This document shows positions 19,545-27,474 of a stretch of 40,521 nt of DNA, piece by piece. This DNA is from Opitutales bacterium (GTDB taxonomy: Bacteria; Verrucomicrobiota; Verrucomicrobiia; Opitutales; UBA2987): NCBI GenBank assembly GCA_021772515.1, contig JAJFLU010000031.1:1-40521 (forward strand), in the 5' to 3' direction. Position numbers and translations under genes: made by a program. Under the pieces are notes generated by a model that saw only the letters and a program-made list of their open reading frames with translations, was not told the origin of the DNA and ran no database searches. Positions within the stretch are counted from its first letter, which is position 1. Every line of letters starts with the position of its first letter.

Positions 19545-20921
19545 TCAAATGCGCACCCGGGTGGCGGTTAGTTCTTCTTCGCCTTGTTTGAAGCTTACTT
19601 TGTCGATGATGCCTTTGGGGTTTCTTTGGAATTCCAGGTTTATCTTCATTTTTGGGTGGTGGAATGTATCTTCCTCAACGGGTTGGAGACGGTATCTGGA
19701 GCTTGTTTCAAACTGGGTTGTCAAATGGCCTTCGTTGCGGTGAAATAAAATCCTGAAGCCGTTGGGTAGCTGGAAAACGCCAGTGTATTGGCGCAATGCA
19801 TCATCGGAAATTTCAATCATGGGGAGAAATTCCTTGAGTTTGTGATGGTCGGGATCGAGCAGGTAAATTCCAATGTCCTCCACCGATGAGGCAGAATTAC
19901 TCATAATTACAACGCCCGTTTGGGTATCCTTCCGAAACCCGGCAAAGCTGGCATGGCCCCCGGTTAAACCGCTGCGATAATAGATGAGCGTTTCTTCTCT
20001 TTTCAGGACAACCCATCCGGTGGCCACTGCGAGATCGCTATCGTCCGATGCCAAGGCAATTTTATGGGACAAATTCATCGCCGGAGATAGTGGGTTATCG
20101 GTCAACCCGAGATTAGCTTCCACAAAACGCAGCATATCTTTGGTGTCGGAGCGCAATCCGCCCGAACCGGCGAAGAGCATCATATCCCAATGCGGCATTT
20201 GGGTTTCGCCTTGATGGCCACGGGCAAGGTTATAGCGTTGCACTTCGTTTAAGGAAATCGAGGTATTTTTCATTTCCAACGGAGAGCAAATGCGAGTTTG
20301 CACCAATTCTTCGAAGGTTTCTCCGGTTTGTTTTTCAAGGGCGATGCCAAGGAGCCCATATCCCACTCTGGAAGGCTTAAAGGATTTCCCCGGCCCCGCT
20401 TTCAACTCGTATTTGCCTAAAAATTGGCCCAGGGCTTTCTCCGTATAATCGACAAAGGGATTTTGCCTGTTCTCCGGCTCCAAATTGTCTGGCAGCCTTG
20501 GTAAACCGGAGGTGTGGAGCAGGAGATGTCTCAGGGTAATTTCCTCCTCTTCAAACTTCGGTAGCGTTAAATCCTCTGTGAGGTATTGGGAGGCGGTGGC
20601 CTTTAAATCGAATTCACCCTTTTGGGCTAAATCCACAACCATCAAAGACGTGAACAGCTCGGTCAGCGAACTGATTTCAAATACGGTGCGGGCATTTACC
20701 TTGCGGGTATCTCCTTCGCGAAAAGTGCCCTCAAACAAGTAGCGCTTCCCCTCCGGGTTGACGATTCCCACCACCATGGCCCGGTTGAGCCCACGGTCCG
20801 AAAGCGCTTTCATATGAGCCTTCACGGCTTCCTCGGGAACCGGTGAATCTACTTGCGCGGCTGTCTGAACCGATAGTAACAGGGTCAGGGTTAGAGTGGA
20901 GGCTAAGTATTTGGGGTTCAT
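19545..20921 (-). CDS. Secreted beta-lactamase-fold protein, catalytic motifs lost
   Basis: This 458-aa class C beta-lactamase/AmpH-type domain protein has a signal peptide (MNPKYLASTLTLTLLLSVQTAAQ), so it is periplasmic or exported. The fold is clear: ARTVFEISSLTELFTSLMVV, LRHLLLHTSGLP, VGYGLLGIALEKQTGETFEEL. The active site is not. The SxxK motif reads S85-L-T-E88, the YxN motif reads P183-S-R185, and the third HxG reads R316-S-G318 in YRSGLTGG. All three have lost key residues, so it is probably a non-catalytic binder or regulator. A C-terminal beta domain (about 370-458) resembles the DUF3471-type tail of this family. The gene is intact and stands alone between the methyltransferase and an aldo/keto reductase. 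Confidence 0.85.
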   Translation of the reverse strand: MNPKYLASTLTLTLLLSVQTAAQVDSPVPEEAVKAHMKALSDRGLNRAMVVGIVNPEGKRYLFEGTFREGDTRKVNARTVFEISSLTELFTSLMVVDLAQKGEFDLKATASQYLTEDLTLPKFEEEEITLRHLLLHTSGLPRLPDNLEPENRQNPFVDYTEKALGQFLGKYELKAGPGKSFKPSRVGYGLLGIALEKQTGETFEELVQTRICSPLEMKNTSISLNEVQRYNLARGHQGETQMPHWDMMLFAGSGGLRSDTKDMLRFVEANLGLTDNPLSPAMNLSHKIALASDDSDLAVATGWVVLKREETLIYYRSGLTGGHASFAGFRKDTQTGVVIMSNSASSVEDIGIYLLDPDHHKLKEFLPMIEISDDALRQYTGVFQLPNGFRILFHRNEGHLTTQFETSSRYRLQPVEEDTFHHPKMKINLEFQRNPKGIIDKVSFKQGEEELTATRVRI

Positions 20922-21025
20922 GAGATTTTCGGCGATTTTAAAGGCAGTGGGATTAAAAAGGCAAACTCAACTGAACTTTTCAAAGATGTCCGGCAGAGTT
21001 GACCACTGTTAGGAGGTTTAAATCC

Positions 21026-21038
21026 TGCGGTTAATCCC
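21026..21038 (+). repeat. Partial copy of the ATCNGYG repeat element
   Basis: TGCGGTTAATCCC is identical to the end of the second array unit at 23936-23948, in the same orientation. Only the last unit is present. It lies between the aldo/keto reductase and the beta-lactamase-fold gene, so both sites are extragenic. Confidence 0.35.
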
Positions 21039-21063
21039 GGAAAATCCATCTTTGGCCAATTTT

Positions 21064-22041
21064 TCACGGATGCCATTGAAAAATATTGGTTTCCACCGGG
21101 TAGTGGCGATGCAATTCAGCGCTCAGGGCAGTCGCTTCGTCCAAAAGATCAGGGTCGATCGGTAAACGGCCCTCGGTCTGTAAAGATGCCGCATTGTCCA
21201 TCGACTGTCGGGCATTCCGCGCCCCCACCAGGACGACCTCGACTCCGGGTTGTCGGGCCAGCCACTGAATCGCCAGGTGATGGGGCGACATTTTTGCGCG
21301 AACGGCTAACGCCTTGAACCGCTCTGTGGCTTCATGCACATAGGGCCACACATTTTTGAGAAAAAATACGGTTTTCGGGCGCATATCGCCTTCCTCAAAT
21401 CGAGGATTGGCAGGAAGCTTGCAGGTTAAAATTCCCAACGCCAGGGAGCTGTAGGTGACCAAAGCGATTCCTTTTTCACGGCAATAAGGGATGACATCCT
21501 CCTCCCCGACGCGCCAGAATAGGTTGTAGCCGATCTGATGGGCGTCGATACGGCCCGCTTCGCTTATTTGCGCCAACTGTTCGACCGAAAAATTGCTCAC
21601 CCCGATGGCTCCGATGGTCCCTTTTTCCCTCTCCTTTTCCAGCAGTTCCATGTGAGGGCGCATATCGAGACCTTTGATCGGATAATGGATGTAAAAAAGG
21701 TCGATGAAGTCCGTGCCCAGGTTTTTCAGGCTATGGTGGATGGATTTGACGATTGATTTCGGCTTTTTCCCGGGGCTCCCCTTGGTGGCGAGAAACACTT
21801 TTTCCCATTTCCCCCTCAAAAACTGACCGCATAGTTGCTCGGAATGTCCCTGACCATAAGCAATCGCCGTATCCCAATGGGTAACCCCCGCCTCCCATGC
21901 CGTCGCCATTGCCCCCAGCGAATCCGCTTCACTTTGTTCGCCCCAACTGGAACCCCCAAATACCCAGCAGCCAAGGCCCAATTTGCCATGCCTTTTTTCA
22001 CCAGACCCGATACGGGACGCTTGTAACAGTGCGGTTGTCAT
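21064..22041 (-). CDS. Aldo/keto reductase
   Basis: This NAD(P)H-dependent oxidoreductase has a TIM-barrel fold. The catalytic tetrad is visible: D57 and Y62 in THWDTAIAYG, K87 in LATKGS and H119 in FYIHYP. Also present are IGAIGVSNFS and the cofactor-binding end VVLVGARNARQ. Its substrate cannot be read from sequence; many such proteins are general aldehyde reductases. I chose the ATG at 22041 (MTTALLQASRIG) because it overlaps the stop of the upstream methyltransferase as ATGA; longer starts run into that gene. This gives 325 aa. The pair is a translationally coupled minus-strand operon. Confidence 0.85.
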   Translation of the reverse strand: MTTALLQASRIGSGEKRHGKLGLGCWVFGGSSWGEQSEADSLGAMATAWEAGVTHWDTAIAYGQGHSEQLCGQFLRGKWEKVFLATKGSPGKKPKSIVKSIHHSLKNLGTDFIDLFYIHYPIKGLDMRPHMELLEKEREKGTIGAIGVSNFSVEQLAQISEAGRIDAHQIGYNLFWRVGEEDVIPYCREKGIALVTYSSLALGILTCKLPANPRFEEGDMRPKTVFFLKNVWPYVHEATERFKALAVRAKMSPHHLAIQWLARQPGVEVVLVGARNARQSMDNAASLQTEGRLPIDPDLLDEATALSAELHRHYPVETNIFQWHP

Positions 22042-22631
22042 AGCTTTCTCATCAGGCGCATTTGCTCCCGCCCCTCGCGACCGGGGAAGGATTTGCTCGG
22101 CGTCCACTGTTTTTCAGTCTCGAACAACGGATCAAAAAGCCCGTCGATTTCCTCGCTCGAAACCGGGTAGGGTGGCCCATCAGGGTCTTCGATTTTAACA
22201 AAAAATATGGCCAGCAATTTGCCCCCCTCCTTTAATGCCCCCGCTACCGCTTTCACATAATCCCCTCGCATCGAAGGATGAATTGCGCAAAAGCAAGTAT
22301 GCTCGAAGACACCCTCAAAGGTTCCCCGAAGAGCCTCATCGAGCCGGAAGAAATCACCCGACACATATTCCTCGTTGCCCACAGGTTCAAACCCCCGGGC
22401 CTTGGTCAAGGCGCTCGGAGACAAATCCAGCCCCACCGAACTCGCCCCGTGTCGGGCCAGCAGGCGCACATCATGCCCATAGCCACAACCCGGTACCAGC
22501 ACCCGCCCGCCAAACGAAGACTCCGCCAGAAACTCAGCCAGCGGCGGTGCGCCATCACCCTTATCCCACGGAATATCCTCCTGCCGATAACGACTGTCCC
22601 AATACTCCGACGACGACTCTTTATTTTCCAT
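22038..22631 (-). CDS. TPMT-like class I SAM-dependent methyltransferase
   Basis: This 197-aa methyltransferase resembles the thiopurine methyltransferase (TPMT) and thiol methyltransferase group. Seen are EYWDSRYRQEDIPWDKG near the start, motif I VLVPGCGYGHD (44-54), the acidic GLDLSP and FEGVFEHTCFCAIHP, which matches the DYIFEH(T/C)xFxAI pattern of TPMT proteins. This suggests methylation of a small thiol, selenium or halide compound, but the acceptor is unknown. The ATG at 22631 (MENKESSSEYW) is preferred over a TTG 14 codons upstream. Its stop overlaps the ATG of the aldo/keto reductase. Confidence 0.82.
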   Translation of the reverse strand: MENKESSSEYWDSRYRQEDIPWDKGDGAPPLAEFLAESSFGGRVLVPGCGYGHDVRLLARHGASSVGLDLSPSALTKARGFEPVGNEEYVSGDFFRLDEALRGTFEGVFEHTCFCAIHPSMRGDYVKAVAGALKEGGKLLAIFFVKIEDPDGPPYPVSSEEIDGLFDPLFETEKQWTPSKSFPGREGREQMRLMRKL

Positions 22632-22673
22632 GGATTTAATCAAAACAAACTCCCCCGAGTTGGCAAAACGCAA

Positions 22674-23110
22674 TTTGATGTTTCACCCTGCCTGCCACCG
22701 GAAGTCATCCTGGAAGTAAAGAGTCGATCCACGGGCGGATCGCGTCCGCTAAAAATCAACCCAAAGCCATTTACTGACTCTGCAAAACCTCCGGCCCTAC
22801 AAAGAAGTGAAGAAATAGCTGGGGATTTAATTAAAGTCGTGATGCATGTAAGTGTTTTCATAATAGTGGCCAAAATAACACATAAACAAATGTATAGCAA
22901 GCCTTTTTTTCAAAAAAATGCACTTTTTTTTGATTTCCGTCCATCCGCATTGATTATCAACAACTTAGCAACGATTTCCACCATCAATACCCAAAACCCA
23001 ACCTCAAAACTAAAAACAACCACTAAAATCACCATTCTGAACACGCCCTTTAAGGTTCGCCGTCAATTGGGATCTCCTTTGCTACGGCGTCCCCTCTATC
23101 CTCTCAATTC
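22674..23110. other. AT-rich intergenic region, no gene recognised
   Basis: Frames here run through without family resemblance. The plus-strand frame ending at 23117 is low-complexity (rich in N, K and T) and overlaps the methyltransferase. The minus-strand frame 22640-22900 has no recognisable motif. The sequence may be decayed or transferred DNA. Confidence 0.5.
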
Positions 23111-23407
23111 TCAATAGTTTTCTTTTGTCCGGCCTCTTTTTCCAAAGATAAATATTCCCAAAAAATAAAGCAATATTGTGTTTATTAATAGCGGGGATAG
23201 TGCAAAAAAGTAATCTATATATTGGGGTAATTGCCATTGATTGGTTGGTAACCACATACTTAGAAGCGCCCAAGGAAACCCCAGTATATGAAATATAAAC
23301 CACATCCCATAAGAATCTTCCAATACAAATAAAATAAAAAGAAAGATACAGCAAATGAAGAAATAAGCGAATGAAATGAAAAATCCTATTTTTGATTTCT
23401 TTAGCAT
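23111..23407 (-). CDS. Small hydrophobic membrane protein, unknown
   Basis: This 98-aa frame begins MLKKSKIGF and ends in a charged tail GKRGRTKENY, with about three hydrophobic spans (about 8-30, 36-55 and 66-90). It looks like a small inner-membrane protein; topology would leave basic ends on the cytoplasmic side. It is rich in F, I and L, so the composition partly reflects AT-richness. A frame on the same strand at 23082-23354 overlaps it and is less convincing. There is no recognisable family; small three-span proteins of this kind can be immunity or holin-like proteins, but nothing here supports that. Confidence 0.45.
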   Translation of the reverse strand: MLKKSKIGFFISFAYFFICCIFLFILFVLEDSYGMWFIFHILGFPWALLSMWLPTNQWQLPQYIDYFFALSPLLINTILLYFLGIFIFGKRGRTKENY

Positions 23408-24020
23408 GAGATCAACATTTTACATCGCTAAATTAATGTTAATTTGAGATATTTTCTTAAAGTTATCGCAAAATAACATAGAATACCGAATTGATAAAGG
23501 GAATTTTAATTAATACGAGAATCAGATTTTAGTAAGTGTTACTATTAAGTTACAGGAAAAATTGTATGTCGAAATGCTACTATCATTTATGGGATACTAG
23601 GTGATAGTAGTTGATTTAATATATGCTCAGAAAACTCTATTCCAATTTCAGTTATCGACGGAAAAAATAAAAGGAATCGTGAAAGAAATAAAAGGAAAAA
23701 AGAGGTCGTTGCTAGATTCTTGACTGATAGCGGTATTGTGATTGTATATCCTTGATATGGCAAGAAGTTTGCGATTCGAGCGTTCCCAAGCTGTCTATCA
23801 TATATGTCCTCAACCAAGACTTCAAATCAAACCATATTGAAAATCTTGACATTCATCCGTGAAAATCCGCGCAATCCGTGGTTAAAATATTTTCTCCTCT
23901 TTCCCCAAAAAAAATCTGCGTTAATCAGCGTAATCTGCGGTTAATCCCCCATTAGACATCACAATTTCAAGACCAAAAACAAACTATAATTTGCCATGAA
24001 TCGTGCCAATGGTGTGCCCG
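23408..24020. other. Intergenic region with repeat array, no clear gene
   Basis: This is an AT-rich stretch. A 76-codon minus-strand frame (23587-23817) has a phenylalanine- and leucine-rich core and no family match; it is not called. The main structured content is the phased ATCNGYG array at 23855-23948. No promoter or terminator could be defended. Confidence 0.55.
23855..23948. repeat. Two three-unit ATCNGYG arrays with helical spacing
   Basis: ATCCGTG, ATCCGCG and ATCCGTG start at 23855, 23865 and 23874, the last followed by GTTAA. ATCTGCG, ATCAGCG and ATCTGCG start at 23914, 23924 and 23933, also followed by GTTAA. The spacing is 10 then 9 bases in both arrays, and the arrays are offset by exactly 59 bases. 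The pattern is therefore a duplicated unit of three near-identical heptamers on one helical face. I remember similar ATCNGYG strings as dispersed elements in environmental bacterial genomes; this is recollection, not a search. Confidence 0.75.
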
Positions 24021-24647
24021 CTATTTCTCTATTTCTTCTATTCCAAGTTTAGAGCGCAATTCATTGGTAACGTCAATCCAAGAAGTCCTGACTTCTATAT
24101 AATCATATTTTGGTTCATAACCAGCTACATACTCAACTCTGGTTTGCCCATCTTCAGTGATTATTTTTAATAGATTTTTATCAGGCTCGAGAATTACCTT
24201 AAACTTGGTTTGTATTTTTGACCACCCAGATAATTGCTTTTTATCATAAAGAAGATGAATTGACCGCATAAGATCACTTATCTCATACCAGGGACTGTAA
24301 TATGGTTCAGATGGAAAAAGTGTTTTAACTTCAGGCCTGTAAGTAATATCTCCAGAGTACGTTTCTATTGAGTTATATCCTCCATGGTTCCAAGTCCACA
24401 TATCGTTGCCCGCACCATCTTTTAAAAAGGCTACCGCACCTTTTGGCCCAAACATTTTTACAGGTTGAAAGCGACTGGCATCATAGGTAACTTCCTCGAA
24501 CGCCTTCATTATAACTCGATACCGCAACTGATCCTCACTTACCTCTATCGTCAAAGATAATTTATCGTGTGCGAACATCGCGTTTATTGCCATCACTGCC
24601 GATGCCCCCGGATATAGTATCACAAAAAGAAATAGTAATACCTTCAT
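24021..24647 (-). CDS. Secreted protein of unknown function
   Basis: This 208-aa protein has an N-terminal signal peptide (MKVLLFLFVILYPGASA, with cleavage after about 22). The mature part is beta-rich: LSLTIEVSEDQLRYRVIMKAF, GGYNSIETYSGDITYRPEV, KFKVILEPDKNLLKIITEDGQ. It is likely periplasmic. No family is recognised and no lipobox is visible. The start ATG has GGAG about nine bases upstream. It is AT-rich like its surroundings, which suggests transfer or a lineage-specific gene. It stands alone, divergent from the alpha/beta hydrolase lipoprotein. Confidence 0.7.
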   Translation of the reverse strand: MKVLLFLFVILYPGASAVMAINAMFAHDKLSLTIEVSEDQLRYRVIMKAFEEVTYDASRFQPVKMFGPKGAVAFLKDGAGNDMWTWNHGGYNSIETYSGDITYRPEVKTLFPSEPYYSPWYEISDLMRSIHLLYDKKQLSGWSKIQTKFKVILEPDKNLLKIITEDGQTRVEYVAGYEPKYDYIEVRTSWIDVTNELRSKLGIEEIEK

Positions 24648-24764
24648 TGTCTAATTCTCCAATTACTAATTTTAATGTCTAATGTTCAACAACCGATTTG
24701 AAGTGGCTAGAATGTGAGAAAGGTCCTGATAATTTTATGCAGGTTAGTATTTCAGAGTATTGAA

Positions 24765-24836
24765 TTTGGGTAAAGGGTTTTGTGAGGTAAAAATGTGGGA
24801 CTGCGCCTGGAATTCCCTGTTGCCCCGCGCGGGCAA
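24765..24836. repeat. Paired motif, copy 2: TTTGGGTAAAGGGTTTT plus palindrome
   Basis: TTTGGGTAAAGGGTTTT (24765-24781) is the reverse complement of 49-65. Thirty-eight bases later comes TTGCCC-cgcgc-GGGCAA (24820-24836), a six-base stem followed by a T-rich run ending at about 24856. In copy 1 the palindrome and motif are 9 bases apart. The site is upstream of the alpha/beta hydrolase gene. It could act as an attenuator or terminator there, or be a dispersed element. Confidence 0.4.
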
Positions 24837-24908
24837 ACCGGGCTCTTTTCTTTTTGAATTGAAATTATTTTTCTTTGGGAGTCTCCTATTGGATATGTGT
24901 GTGGTTTT

Positions 24909-25778
24909 ATGAGGCTTTATGGATTAAAAACGATTGGGGCGCTGCTGCTGCTGCCTTTGACTCTTTTGGGCGGCTGTCTGTCCATTCCTGAAGATGCTGA
25001 ATTGATGAGCCGTTATTTTCCCGGCGAACCTGCCCCCGCCCTGCGTTTTACGGAGGTCCATGGACGCCAGATTCATTATGCGGAAATCGGCGACCCACAA
25101 CTGCCGCTGGTCGTATTTGTCCACGGCACCCCCGGTTCCTGGACTGCCTTTGCCCATTTTTTGAAAGATCCCGAATTGCTTAAAGTGACCCACATGATAT
25201 CGGTTGACAGGCCGGGGTTCGGGAAATCAGGCTTTGGCCATTGGGAGAAAAAACTGGAGGAGCAGGCTGCCCTTTTGGAGCCGATTCTGGATCTCGACCA
25301 GTCGGGGCGCGGGGCAATTTTGGTGGGGCATTCCTACGGAGGCCCGGTCATCGCCCGCATGGCAATGGATTTCCCTGATAAAGTGGCCGGGGTAATCATG
25401 GTGGCCGCCTCGGTTGACCCCGACCTCGAAAACCGCCGCTGGTATCACCTGATGGCCATGATGCCGCCTTTTCGCTGGCTGACCCCCAAACCCCTGCTCA
25501 CCGCCAATGAGGAGATTTTCCCCCTCAAAGGTGAACTCAAGGAAATGCTCCCCCATTGGAAAAATCTCAAAATGCCCATCACCGTGATTCAGGGCGGCAA
25601 AGACAATTTGGTGAATCCGGGAAACCCCGCCTTCGTCGAGCGAGTGGCCACTAATTCCCCAAAATCCATTCAACTTTACCCCGAAATCAGCCATTTCATC
25701 CCCTGGTCGCAACCGCAGCTAATCAGGGACGCCATCCTGAAAATGCTCCCCGAACCCCCGGTTCCTTCAAACCGATAG
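24909..25778 (+). CDS. Alpha/beta hydrolase lipoprotein
   Basis: This 289-aa serine hydrolase is exported as a lipoprotein: hydrophobic signal ALLLLPLTLLGGC with the lipidated C23. The alpha/beta hydrolase core has the oxyanion loop HGTPG (72-76), nucleophile S142 in GHSYGG (140-145), D232 in GGKDNLV and H262 in ISHFIPW. The triad is complete. The natural substrate is unknown: esters, amides or lipids are possible. I chose the ATG at 24909 because it places the basic residues just before the hydrophobic core; a GTG four codons upstream is also possible. Confidence 0.88.
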   Translation: MRLYGLKTIGALLLLPLTLLGGCLSIPEDAELMSRYFPGEPAPALRFTEVHGRQIHYAEIGDPQLPLVVFVHGTPGSWTAFAHFLKDPELLKVTHMISVDRPGFGKSGFGHWEKKLEEQAALLEPILDLDQSGRGAILVGHSYGGPVIARMAMDFPDKVAGVIMVAASVDPDLENRRWYHLMAMMPPFRWLTPKPLLTANEEIFPLKGELKEMLPHWKNLKMPITVIQGGKDNLVNPGNPAFVERVATNSPKSIQLYPEISHFIPWSQPQLIRDAILKMLPEPPVPSNR

Positions 25779-25899
25779 AATTAAAGAACCCGTCGAGGGG
25801 AGAATCCATTCACGATAGGGAATTTTTAAAGTTGTTTATAGGAAGGAAGTTCAATAGGCAGAATGGTTTGCACTTTTTCTCGCGACAACATTCGCAAAC

Positions 25900-27024
25900 A
25901 TGACAACTGAACCCGAAAACGAACCCAATTCCGCCCTCGATTCCGTCGAGGCGGCCGTTTCCGACATCGCGGACGGCAAACTCGTCATTGTCACCGACGA
26001 CCAGAGCCGCGAAAATGAGGGCGATCTAATCATGGCCGCCTCGAAGGTAAAATCGCAGGCCGTCAACATGATGATCCGCTACGGGAGCGGAATTATCTGC
26101 GTTCCCACGGTCGAGCATAACCTCCGGCGGCTCGGCCTGAACCCCATGGTGCAGCAAAATCGCGAGGCCCATCGGACGGACTTCACGGTATCGGTGGATG
26201 CCGCAGAGGGCATCACCACGGGCATCAGCGCCTACGACCGCACGGCCACCATCAGCCTGCTCGCCAATCCCGCGACCACCCCAGAGCAACTTGTCCAACC
26301 CGGCCATGTCTTTCCCCTCCGGGCAAAACCGGGAGGCGTCCTGCAAAGGGCCGGGCATACCGAGGCGGCGGTCGATCTTGCCACCCTCGCAGGTCTCCAT
26401 CCCAGCGGGGTCTTATGCGAAATTCTCAACGATGACGGCACCTGCGCCCGGCTGCCCGAGTTAATTAAGTTCAAAAAGAAATTCGGGCTCAAACTCATCT
26501 CCATCGCCGACCTCATCGAATACCGCCATAAACGCGATAAACTGGTCGAGAAGGTGGCCAGCCAGCCGTTTGACTCCGCCTACGGCCGATTTCAGCTACA
26601 TGTTTTTCGCAACAAACTGGACCGGCGGACCCACGTCGCTCTTGTCATGGGCTCGGTCGACGAGGGCCCAACCCTGGTTCGGGTTCATGCCGAAAATCTG
26701 CTCGGTGATCTTTTTCAGGCCACCGAATTGAAAACCCACCAAAATCTCGACGCCGCATTGGCGCGGATTAAGGAGGAAAAGCGGGGCGTTCTTTTATATC
26801 TGGAAAAACCGGATGGCGGGCTTCAAATTCCCGACAATTTGGGGACCGAAAATCAGCGAACCATTTCCCCCGCGCCCATGGATATCCGCGATTACGGGAT
26901 AGGGGCGCAAATCCTGTCCGAATTAGGGCTCAAGCAAATCCGCCTCCTTTCCAATACCAATCGCAAGGTTGTCGCCCTCGACGGTTATGACCTGGAAATC
27001 GTCGAGCAGATCCCATTGTCCTGA
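25900..27024 (+). CDS. ribB: RibB (DHBP synthase) with inactive RibA-like half (RibBX type)
   Basis: The N-terminal half makes 3,4-dihydroxy-2-butanone 4-phosphate from ribulose 5-phosphate for riboflavin synthesis. DDQSRENEGDLIMAA (33-47) and QRAGHTEAAVDLATLAGL (149-166) are intact. The C-terminal half (from about residue 228) keeps the RibA shape, including RVHAENLLGDLF (261-272) and DIRDYGIGAQIL (328-339). However, the three zinc cysteines of GTP cyclohydrolase II have become N266, L277 and T279. It should therefore be monofunctional, as known for RibBX proteins, and another RibA must be supplied elsewhere. No FMN riboswitch is visible upstream. The cupin gene follows 32 bases downstream. 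Confidence 0.93.
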   Translation: MTTEPENEPNSALDSVEAAVSDIADGKLVIVTDDQSRENEGDLIMAASKVKSQAVNMMIRYGSGIICVPTVEHNLRRLGLNPMVQQNREAHRTDFTVSVDAAEGITTGISAYDRTATISLLANPATTPEQLVQPGHVFPLRAKPGGVLQRAGHTEAAVDLATLAGLHPSGVLCEILNDDGTCARLPELIKFKKKFGLKLISIADLIEYRHKRDKLVEKVASQPFDSAYGRFQLHVFRNKLDRRTHVALVMGSVDEGPTLVRVHAENLLGDLFQATELKTHQNLDAALARIKEEKRGVLLYLEKPDGGLQIPDNLGTENQRTISPAPMDIRDYGIGAQILSELGLKQIRLLSNTNRKVVALDGYDLEIVEQIPLS

Positions 27025-27056
27025 TCGATTTTTCTCCTCAAAATTTGATAACCCCA

Positions 27057-27455
27057 ATGAACGTCGAAAAAATCAATATCGAGGGAGTCGAGCCCCTGGA
27101 ATGTATTTATGGAAAAGGGCGTTTTCATACCATGCGCCGCCTGCTTTCACAAAAATTGGGGGCGACCGAGGAAAACCCGTTTCCCTTTGATATCGAGCAG
27201 GTTGCCGTGCCGCCGCGTCGTCACAATTGGTATCAGCACACCCATACCCATTGGACGGAGTTTTACATAATCGTTTCGGGGCAAGGCATCGTCGATCGAG
27301 ACGAACGCGACTTCGAGGTCGGCCCCGGCGATTGTTTTGTGCAGCCCCCCGGCACCTCCCACCGCATGTTCAACCCAAGTGAGTCCGAGGATCTCGTCTA
27401 TATTTTAGTAACCAACGAAGATGAGCGCGATCAGGTGGCCCGACAGAAAAGGTAG
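27057..27455 (+). CDS. Single-domain cupin protein
   Basis: This is a 132-aa cupin. The metal-binding motif is H61-T-H63 in YQHTHTHWTEFYIIVSGQG, with H65 and E68, then the second motif GPGDCFVQPPGTSHRMFN with H102. It is likely a metal-binding protein that acts as an enzyme or ligand sensor; the substrate is unknown. I chose the ATG at 27057; the upstream TTG has no clear advantage. It lies 32 bases after ribB and converges on tatC, so it may share the ribB message. Confidence 0.8.
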   Translation: MNVEKINIEGVEPLECIYGKGRFHTMRRLLSQKLGATEENPFPFDIEQVAVPPRRHNWYQHTHTHWTEFYIIVSGQGIVDRDERDFEVGPGDCFVQPPGTSHRMFNPSESEDLVYILVTNEDERDQVARQKR

Positions 27456-27474
27456 ATAGACCCCATCATCACCA

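Noticed and set aside
22278..23117. Long plus-strand open frame across the TPMT-like gene and the AT-rich gap
   Set aside because: The first part is the complement of a real methyltransferase gene. The last 100 codons are low-complexity and match no family.
23082..23354. Frame overlapping the small membrane protein on the same strand
   Set aside because: Overlaps the better frame at 23111-23407 and has a weaker hydrophobic pattern.
23587..23817. 76-codon minus-strand frame
   Set aside because: Its only structure is an F/L-rich stretch that AT-rich DNA gives by chance; no start signal or family.
25779..25899. FMN riboswitch upstream of ribB
   Set aside because: The conserved AGGGG...CCGGC core and hairpins of the class are not present.
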